Source: Billgrantia lactosivorans
GTDB lineage: Bacteria > Pseudomonadota > Gammaproteobacteria > Pseudomonadales > Halomonadaceae
Length of the DNA: 64,000 nucleotides
Assembly: GCF_003254665.1 (NCBI RefSeq)
Contig: NZ_QHGY01000009.1
Span: forward strand, 51,072 to 115,071
Direction of reading: 5' to 3'
Shown here: piece after piece, positions 58,392 through 64,000 of the stretch
How positions within the stretch are numbered: the first letter of the stretch is position 1
Layout: each line of letters opens with the position of its first letter
Position numbers and translations under genes: made by a program
The notes under the pieces: model-generated
What the model saw: only the letters and a program-made list of their open reading frames with translations
The model's database searches: none
What the model was told of the DNA's origin: nothing

Positions 58392-60044
58392 ATGGCAGAG
58401 CAGGAATTCGACTACATCGTGGTGGGCGCCGGCACCGCCGGCTGCCTGCTGGCCAACCGCCTCAGCGCCGACCCGGCCAACCGGGTGCTGCTGATCGAGG
58501 CGGGCGGGCGCGACAACTACCACTGGGTGCACATCCCGGTGGGCTACCTCTACTGCATCAACAACCCGCGCACCGACTGGTGCTTCAAGACCGAGCCCGA
58601 CGAGGGGCTCAACGGGCGCTCGCTGATCTACCCGCGTGGCAAGACCCTGGGCGGCTGCTCCAGCATCAACGGCATGCTCTACCTGCGCGGCCAGGCCCGC
58701 GACTACGACGGCTGGGCCGAGCAGGTGGGTGACGACGCCTGGCGCTGGGAGAACTGCCTGCCGGACTTCATGAAGCACGAGGACCACTACCGCCTCGATG
58801 AGGGTGGCGACGCCGATGCCGCCCACCGCGACTATCACGGTCACGGCGGCGAATGGCGCATCGAGAAGCAGCGCCTCAAGTGGGAGGTGCTCGACGATTT
58901 CGCCGACGCCGCGGTCCAGGCGGGCATTCCCCGCACCCGCGACTTCAACCGCGGTGACAACGAGGGCGTCGATTACTTCGAGGTCAACCAGCGCGACGGC
59001 TGGCGCTGGAACGCGGCCAAGGCCTTCCTGCGCCCGGTGTGCGAGAAGCGCAGCAACTTCACCCTGTGGCACTCCACCCAGGTGCATCGCCTGCTGTTCG
59101 AGGAAGGCAGCGGCGGCAAGCCTCGCGCCAGTGGGGTCGAGCTCGAACGTGACGGTGCCGTTAGCCAGGTCAGGGCCAGGCGCGAGGTGATCCTGGCCGC
59201 CGGCGCCATCGGCTCGCCGCAGCTGCTGCAGCTCTCCGGCATCGGCCCGGCGGGGCTGCTCGCCGAGCACGACATCCCGCTGGTGCACGAGCTGCCCGGC
59301 GTCGGCGAGAACCTGCAGGACCACCTGCAGATCCGCTCGGTGTACAAGGTCACCGGCGCCAAGACGCTCAACACCCTGGCCGCCTCGTGGCTGGGCAAGG
59401 CGGCCATCGGCATCGAGTACCTGCTGCGGCGCACCGGGCCGATGAGCATGGCCCCTTCGCAGCTGTGCATCTTCACCCGCAGCAGCGACGAGTACACGCA
59501 TCCCAACATCGAGTACCACGTCCAGCCGCTGAGCCTGGAGGCCTTCGGCCAGCCGCTGCACGACTACCCGGCGATCACCGCCAGCGTGTGCAACCTCAAC
59601 CCCACCAGCCGCGGCAGCGTGCGCATCAAGAGCCGCGACCCGCGCCAGGCCCCGGCCATCGCGCCCAACTACCTCAGCACCGCGGAGGATCGCAAGGTGG
59701 CGGCGGACTCGCTACGGGTCACCCGGCGCATCGCCGAGCAGCCGGCCTTCGCCAAGTACCGGCCGGAGGAAGTCAAGCCCGGGCCCCAGTACCAGAGCGA
59801 CGACGAGCTGGCACGGCTGGCCGGCGACATCGGTACCACCATCTTCCATCCGGTGGGCACGGCCAAGATGGGGCGCGACGACGACCCCATGGCGGTAGTG
59901 GACTCGCGCCTGCGGGTGCACGGGGTCGACGGGCTGCGGGTGGTGGATGCCAGCATCATGCCGACCATCACCAGCGGCAACACCAACTCGCCGACGCTGA
60001 TGATCGCCGAGAAGGCGGCGGGGTGGATTCTCGGAGGACGGTAA
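58392..60044 (+). CDS. GMC-family FAD alcohol oxidoreductase, probable 3-hydroxypropionate dehydrogenase
   Basis: A 550-aa glucose-methanol-choline oxidoreductase: FAD motif [16 protein letters not shown] (near residue 10), GMC signature [23 protein letters not shown] region (near 84) and the catalytic histidine of FHPVGT (near 481) with TSGNTNSPT near the end. It looks like choline dehydrogenase, but pairing with mmsA and a LysR regulator matches HpdH, which oxidises 3-hydroxypropionate to malonate semialdehyde. Substrate inferred. Confidence 0.82.
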   Translation: MAEQEFDYIVVGAGTAGCLLANRLSADPANRVLLIEAGGRDNYHWVHIPVGYLYCINNPRTDWCFKTEPDEGLNGRSLIYPRGKTLGGCSSINGMLYLRGQARDYDGWAEQVGDDAWRWENCLPDFMKHEDHYRLDEGGDADAAHRDYHGHGGEWRIEKQRLKWEVLDDFADAAVQAGIPRTRDFNRGDNEGVDYFEVNQRDGWRWNAAKAFLRPVCEKRSNFTLWHSTQVHRLLFEEGSGGKPRASGVELERDGAVSQVRARREVILAAGAIGSPQLLQLSGIGPAGLLAEHDIPLVHELPGVGENLQDHLQIRSVYKVTGAKTLNTLAASWLGKAAIGIEYLLRRTGPMSMAPSQLCIFTRSSDEYTHPNIEYHVQPLSLEAFGQPLHDYPAITASVCNLNPTSRGSVRIKSRDPRQAPAIAPNYLSTAEDRKVAADSLRVTRRIAEQPAFAKYRPEEVKPGPQYQSDDELARLAGDIGTTIFHPVGTAKMGRDDDPMAVVDSRLRVHGVDGLRVVDASIMPTITSGNTNSPTLMIAEKAAGWILGGR

Positions 60045-60072
60045 GATTTCCGTCATCGATGCAAAATAGTAT

Positions 60073-60101
60073 TTGACGTGCGTGCGCGAACAGCGCAAGA
60101 T
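60073..60101 (+). promoter_or_regulatory. candidate cold-shock gene promoter
   Basis: TTGACG (60073-60078) and CAAGAT (60096-60101) are 17 bases apart. This would give the cold-shock mRNA a leader of about 140 bases, as usual for thermally controlled csp genes. Read by eye. Confidence 0.4.
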
Positions 60102-60246
60102 GCGTGCAGTTGGTTGGCAAGTCGAACATCGCAAGTGGTCATCGCAACGCTCATCGCGTCGATTTCCCGGTGAAAAGTTTCTTGTTTTACCCACTGCAAC
60201 TCGGGTATTTCCCGGAAAAATCAATGCTGTTAGAGGAATTGCGATA

Positions 60247-60453
60247 ATGGCTACCGGTACTGTCAAGTGGTTCAACGACACCAAGGGCTTCGGCTTCATC
60301 TCTCCGGACGACAACGGCGACGACCTGTTCGCGCACTTCTCCGAGATCCAGGCTGACGGCTTCAAGACCCTCCAGGACGGCCAGAAGGTTTCCTTCGACG
60401 TCACTCAGGGCAAGAAAGGCCTCCAGGCTTCCAACATCAAGGTCATCGGCTAA
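60247..60453 (+). CDS. cold-shock protein (CspA family)
   Basis: A 68-aa single cold-shock domain that binds RNA and single-stranded DNA. RNP1 (GFGFI) and RNP2 (LFAHFS) are intact. The ATG at 60247 is the standard start; the open frame further upstream is the untranslated leader. A strong terminator follows. Confidence 0.95.
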   Translation: MATGTVKWFNDTKGFGFISPDDNGDDLFAHFSEIQADGFKTLQDGQKVSFDVTQGKKGLQASNIKVIG

Positions 60454-60496
60454 GCCTCGGCTTGCCATGAACTGATGTGCCACCCAGGTGGCAGAG

Positions 60497-60521
60497 AAGG
60501 CCCGCGAAAGCGGGCCTTTTT
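60497..60521 (+). terminator. rho-independent terminator of cold-shock gene
   Basis: AAGGCCCGC (60497-60505), loop GAAA, GCGGGCCTT (60510-60518) and five Ts at 60517-60521. A textbook intrinsic terminator 44 bases past the stop. Confidence 0.92.
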
Positions 60522-60577
60522 CGTTGTCGGCGTTGGGTCGGCGATCCCATCTTTATTCTTTTTGGTTATTTTTGGAT

Positions 60578-60599
60578 TTCTAAAAATAACTTTTTAGAA
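60578..60599. promoter_or_regulatory. A+T-rich inverted repeat upstream of SLC13 gene
   Basis: TTCTAAAAA (60578-60586) and TTTTTAGAA (60591-60599) form a perfect 9-bp dyad with a 4-base centre, 55 bases before the transporter start. In such G+C-rich DNA this stands out and may be an operator or part of the promoter. Confidence 0.5.
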
Positions 60600-60654
60600 T
60601 AAGCTGCGGCAGTGCACAATAGCCCGACGTTCCCCTGTGCCCGGATTGTCTCCC

Positions 60655-62424
60655 ATGCCGCTGGATGCCTGGCTCGCCTTCCTCGTCGTCCTCGCCGTCT
60701 TCCCGTTGATGGCGTTCTCCCGCCTCGGCCCCGACATCGTGCTGCTGGGGGCGGTCATCCTGCTGCTGACCCTCGGCGTGATCGACCCGGCCCAGGCGCT
60801 GGGCGGGTTCTCCAGCACCGGGCTGTTCACCGTGGCATTCATGTACGTGCTGGTGGCGAGCATCCGCGAGACCGGCGGCATCGACCTGATCATTCGCCAC
60901 GTGCTGGGCCGGCCGCGCAGCGAGAGCGGGGCGCTGGCGCGGCTGATCCTGCCGGTGGCGGCCCTCAGCGGCTTTCTCAACAACACGCCGATCGTGGCGA
61001 CCTACGTCCCCGCGGTGCTGAGCTGGAGCCGCCGCTTGCAGCTGCCGGCCCAGCGCCTGTTGATGCCGCTCAGCTTCGCCTCGATCCTCGGCGGCACCAT
61101 CACCCTGTTCGGCACCAGCACCAACCTGGTGGTGCACGGCCTGCTGCTGGAGCGCCGGCCCGAGCTTGCCATGGGGCTGTTCGACATCGCCTGGGTGGGC
61201 GTGCCGGTGGCGGTGGCCGGTCTGCTCTACCTGCTGCTGGTGGGCTCCCGCCTGCTGCCACAGCGGCGAGACGCCGGCCAGGCCTTCGACAACCCGCGCG
61301 AATACACCATCGAGATGGAGGTCGACCCCGCGGGGCCGCTGGTGAATCGCACCGTGGAGGAGGCCGGCCTGCGGCATCTCCAGGAACTGTTCCTGGTCGA
61401 GATCGAGCGCGACGGCAACGTGGTCAGCGTGGTGGGGCCCGGCGAGCGCCTGAAGGGGGGCGACCGGCTGGTGTTCGCCGGCACCTCCGACGGCGCGGTG
61501 GAGCTGCAGCAGATCCGCGGCCTGGTGCCGTCGTACCACGGCGAATCCAGCCTCAAGAAGGAGTTCCGCGAGCGCCGCCTGGTGGAGGCCGTGGTGTCGG
61601 ACCAGTGCCAGTTCGTCGGGCAGCGCATCCGCGACGGCCACTTCCGCACCCTCTACGGTGCCGCCGTGCTGGCGGTGTGCCGCGGCGGCGAGCGGGTGGC
61701 CGGCAACCTGGGCCAGGTACGCCTGCAGCCCGCCGATGTGCTGCTGCTGGAGGCGCGTCCCCCATTCATCGAGCGCCACCGCCAGTCCAGGGACTTTCTC
61801 CTGATCAGCCAGGTCAACGGCGCCGCGCGGCCCGCCCACGAGAAGGCGTGGATGGCCTGGAGCATCCTGGCGGGAGTGGTGCTGCTTGCCGCCTTCGGTG
61901 TGATGAGCCTGATGAACGCGGCCATGCTGGGCGCGGTGCTGGCGCTGGCCAGCGGCTGCTGCTCGGTGGGGGCGGCCAAGCGCGGGCTCGATACCCAGGT
62001 GCTGCTGACCATCGCCGCCTCCTTCGGCCTGGGGGCGGCGCTGGAGAGTTCAGGGGCGGCGGCGGCCCTGGCGGGGCTGGCGCTGGGCCTGGCCGACGGC
62101 AGCCCCTGGCTGCTGCTGATCGGGACCTACCTGCTGGTGGCGCTGCTCACCGAGCTCGTCACCAACAACGCCGCGGCGGTGATCACCTTTCCGGTGGTGG
62201 TGGCCAGCGCCGAGAGCCTCGGCGTCAGCCCGATGCCCTTCGTCGTGGCCGTGATGTTCGCCGCCTCGGCAAGCTTCCTCACCCCCATCGGCTACCAGAC
62301 CAACCTGATGGTGCATGGCCCCGGCGGCTACCGCTTCTCGGATTTCCTGCGCGTGGGCGGGCCGCTCAACCTGCTGACGGCGGCGGTGGCGCTGCCGCTG
62401 ATTCCGCTGGTGTGGCCGTTTTGA
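60655..62424 (+). CDS. SLC13/DASS-family anion symporter with TrkA-C domains
   Basis: A 589-aa transporter: membrane segments in residues 1-190 and 395-589 enclose two soluble TrkA-C (RCK-C) domains (about 205-370). The paired substrate/sodium motifs LNNTPIVATYVP (near 114) and TNNAAAVITFP (near 504) are present. Substrates of this type include sulfate and dicarboxylates. The ATG at 60655 is chosen over an in-frame GTG 18 bases earlier; neither has a good ribosome site. Confidence 0.85.
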   Translation: MPLDAWLAFLVVLAVFPLMAFSRLGPDIVLLGAVILLLTLGVIDPAQALGGFSSTGLFTVAFMYVLVASIRETGGIDLIIRHVLGRPRSESGALARLILPVAALSGFLNNTPIVATYVPAVLSWSRRLQLPAQRLLMPLSFASILGGTITLFGTSTNLVVHGLLLERRPELAMGLFDIAWVGVPVAVAGLLYLLLVGSRLLPQRRDAGQAFDNPREYTIEMEVDPAGPLVNRTVEEAGLRHLQELFLVEIERDGNVVSVVGPGERLKGGDRLVFAGTSDGAVELQQIRGLVPSYHGESSLKKEFRERRLVEAVVSDQCQFVGQRIRDGHFRTLYGAAVLAVCRGGERVAGNLGQVRLQPADVLLLEARPPFIERHRQSRDFLLISQVNGAARPAHEKAWMAWSILAGVVLLAAFGVMSLMNAAMLGAVLALASGCCSVGAAKRGLDTQVLLTIAASFGLGAALESSGAAAALAGLALGLADGSPWLLLIGTYLLVALLTELVTNNAAAVITFPVVVASAESLGVSPMPFVVAVMFAASASFLTPIGYQTNLMVHGPGGYRFSDFLRVGGPLNLLTAAVALPLIPLVWPF

Positions 62425-62528
62425 GCCAGTAGCGGGCATCGCCAGCGTCGCGGCAGCGAGGGTGGGCTCGCCGCGGACACGGCTTTGGGGTAGGGTGACG
62501 CTTTTCGATCACCACGGAAGAGCCCCCT

Positions 62529-63194
62529 ATGAGCCATCCTGGCGAACTCATCATCGAGCCGAAGGGCGGCCGTCCGGCCGACGCCTGCGTCTTCATCCTG
62601 CACGGCCTGGGCGCCGACGGCCATGACTTCGAACCCCTGGTGCCGGCGCTGCCGCTGAAGGAGGGGCTCGGCGTGCGCTTCATCCTGCCGCATGCCCCGC
62701 GGCTGCCGGTGACCATCAACGGTGGCATGGTGATGCCGGCGTGGTACGACATCCACGAGATGAGCCTCGACCGGCGCGTCGACACGGCCCAGCTGGTCGC
62801 CTCCGCGTCGCGCATCCAGGAACTGGTGCAGGAGCAGATCGACCATGGCATCGACAGCCGGCGCATCATCCTCGCCGGCTTTTCCCAGGGCGGGGCGGTG
62901 GCCTACCAGGCAGCGCTCTCCTTCGCCGCCCCGCTGGGCGGACTGCTGGCCATGTCGACCTACTTCGCCACCGCCGAGACGATCGAGCTGGCCGAGGCCA
63001 ACCGCGAACTGCCGATCGAGATTCACCACGGCTCCTTCGATCCGGTGGTGCCCGAGTCGCTGGGCAAGGCGGCCCACCAGCGCCTGCAGGCACTGGGCTA
63101 TCCGGTCCACTACCGCAGCTACCCCATGGCCCATGCGGTCTGCCCCCAGCAGGTGAGCGACATCGCCGCCTGGCTGAACGCGCGACTGGGCTGA
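62529..63194 (+). CDS. carboxylesterase/phospholipase-type alpha/beta hydrolase
   Basis: A 221-aa hydrolase of the bacterial acyl-protein-thioesterase-like esterase group. The nucleophile is S119 in GFSQG, with an aspartate near residue 171 (SFDPVVP) and H202 (MAHAVCPQ) completing the triad. It cleaves short-chain esters in the cytoplasm. No signal peptide. The next gene starts 6 bases after its stop. Confidence 0.88.
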   Translation: MSHPGELIIEPKGGRPADACVFILHGLGADGHDFEPLVPALPLKEGLGVRFILPHAPRLPVTINGGMVMPAWYDIHEMSLDRRVDTAQLVASASRIQELVQEQIDHGIDSRRIILAGFSQGGAVAYQAALSFAAPLGGLLAMSTYFATAETIELAEANRELPIEIHHGSFDPVVPESLGKAAHQRLQALGYPVHYRSYPMAHAVCPQQVSDIAAWLNARLG

Positions 63195-63199
63195 CGCCG

Positions 63200-64000
63200 G
63201 TGCGCGACGCCGCGGCCGGGCCTTCGGTGGCGGGGGCGTGCCTGCGCAGCAGCCGGCCGAACTTCCTGATCCTGGCACCGCTCTGCGTGGGGCTGGCGAT
63301 CACCGCGGCCGTGGCCGAGGGGTACCCGATCGTCGCCCCCGAGGCGCTGCTGGTGCTGCTCGGCGCCCTGCTGGCCCACGCCGCGGTCAACCTGTTCAAC
63401 GAATACCACGACTTCCGCACCGGCCTCGATACGCTGACCGAGCGCACGCCGTTCTCGGGCGGCAGCGGTGCCTTGCCCGCACGGCCCGAGGCCGCCCGTG
63501 CCGTGCTCAACGCGGCCTGGGCCTGCCTGGCGGGCGTGACGCTGATCGGCGCCTGGTTCCTGTGGCGGGCGGGACCGGTCATGCTGGTCTACGGCCTGGC
63601 GGGGCTCGCCCTGGTGGTGGCCTACACCGCCTGGCTGACTCGTCGCCCCTGGCTCTGCCTGCTCGCCCCCGGGGCGGGATTCGGCCTGCTGATGGTGCTG
63701 GGGGCCCACCAGGCGTTGACCGGCACGCTGTCGGCCACGGTGGTGGCGGCCGCGCTGGTCCCCACGCTGCTGGCCAGCGCCCTGCTGTTGCTCAACCAGA
63801 TACCCGACATCGATGCCGACCGCCGGGTGGGGCGCGACCACCTGGCGATCCGCCTGGGGCCGCGACGCGCCGGCCGGCTCGCCGCACTGCTGCTGGCGGG
63901 CGCCTTCGGCGTGGTGCCCGCGGCTTGGCTGGTCGGGGCGCTGCCCGCCGGCGCCTGGCTGATGTGGCTGGCGCTACCGGCCCTGGCCTGGCTGGTTCGC
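63200..64000 (+). CDS. UbiA-family prenyltransferase, C-terminus cut by window edge
   Basis: An open frame of 267 codons runs from a GTG at 63200 to the window end. It has many membrane helices and the two aspartate-rich UbiA motifs, NEYHDFRTGLD (about residues 66-76) and NQIPDIDADRRVGRDHLA (about 199-216). The layout is closest to 1,4-dihydroxy-2-naphthoate-type prenyltransferases, which attach a prenyl chain in quinone synthesis. No ATG with a ribosome site is visible, so the GTG start is tentative. Confidence 0.8.
   Translation, partial: MRDAAAGPSVAGACLRSSRPNFLILAPLCVGLAITAAVAEGYPIVAPEALLVLLGALLAHAAVNLFNEYHDFRTGLDTLTERTPFSGGSGALPARPEAARAVLNAAWACLAGVTLIGAWFLWRAGPVMLVYGLAGLALVVAYTAWLTRRPWLCLLAPGAGFGLLMVLGAHQALTGTLSATVVAAALVPTLLASALLLLNQIPDIDADRRVGRDHLAIRLGPRRAGRLAALLLAGAFGVVPAAWLVGALPAGAWLMWLALPALAWLVR

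Noticed and set aside
58392..60044. Choline dehydrogenase BetA for glycine betaine synthesis
   Set aside because: No betaine aldehyde dehydrogenase, BetI or choline transporter nearby; pairing with mmsA and LysR favours 3-hydroxypropionate dehydrogenase.
60612..62432. 606-codon ORF over the SLC13 gene
   Set aside because: Out-of-frame reading with very high Arg/Gly/Ala; no membrane pattern, unlike the true transporter frame.

Overview
The window is about 64 kb of G+C-rich DNA (a hand count of 120 bases inside the 2.7-5.7 kb gene gives about 69% G+C) with tightly packed genes and many ATGA-type overlaps. Family content suggests a gammaproteobacterium of the Halomonas type: TRAP and polyamine ABC transporters, AzlCD, NnrU, YciF, a PhoD-like phosphatase and XdhC-dependent molybdoenzymes. 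The genus is inference; no rRNA or tRNA is present to anchor it.

Region 1 (1-14.7 kb) is a complete aerobic nicotinate (vitamin B3) degradation locus. On the minus strand lie nicA ([2Fe-2S] subunit), a nicB-like gene (molybdopterin-type domain plus three cytochrome c domains), a 64-aa membrane protein, a sodium:solute symporter and the start of nicX. Divergent on the plus strand lie nicC, nicD, nicE and nicF, then nicR (minus). A second NicR-flanked operon holds a stand-alone molybdenum subunit, an XdhC-type maturation factor and a MocA-like cytidylyltransferase. Together these cover nicotinate to fumarate. The striking point is that the nicB-like protein fused to the cytochromes has lost about 200 N-terminal residues and the GVGE active-site motif, while the separate 756-aa subunit keeps both. 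This suggests a three-part enzyme in which catalysis and electron export sit on different paralogues. Three near-palindromic sites built on GTGTATAC mark the nicA, nicC and nicR/Mo-subunit promoters.

Region 2 (15.2-23.1 kb) holds a glycine-zipper lipoprotein, a secreted nuclease, an AzlCD exporter with its XRE-cupin regulator, and a LysR regulator divergent from a glutathione transferase and a three-domain flavin/iron-sulfur fusion protein. Region 3 (23.2-30.4 kb) is one long minus-strand catabolic operon: TRAP transporter, SDR, 3-hydroxyacyl-type dehydrogenase, BKACE (DUF849) cleavage enzyme, gamma-carbonic-anhydrase-like protein and LacI regulator. It looks like a pathway for an unidentified 3-hydroxy acid, possibly carnitine-like.

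Region 4 (30.7-33.7 kb) repeats the 64-aa protein plus symporter pair seen in the nic locus, now next to pncB (nicotinate phosphoribosyltransferase). The pair is therefore linked to nicotinate twice, once to degradation and once to NAD salvage, and is predicted to be a two-component nicotinate importer.

Region 5 (33.8-44.3 kb) is mostly single genes: YciF, a PQQ-type sugar dehydrogenase, a Rieske-FAD oxidoreductase, CtaG with DUF2243, a PhoD-like phosphatase, NnrU, a SnoaL-like protein, a zinc alcohol dehydrogenase and a diguanylate cyclase. Region 6 (44.8-55.7 kb) holds a spermidine/putrescine-type ABC operon, two two-component systems with PepSY proteins, a GT9 glycosyltransferase and cytochrome b561. 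Region 7 (55.8-64 kb) holds a LysR regulator with a clear operator, mmsA and a GMC oxidoreductase (probably 3-hydroxypropionate catabolism), a cold-shock protein, an SLC13 transporter, a carboxylesterase and the start of a UbiA prenyltransferase.
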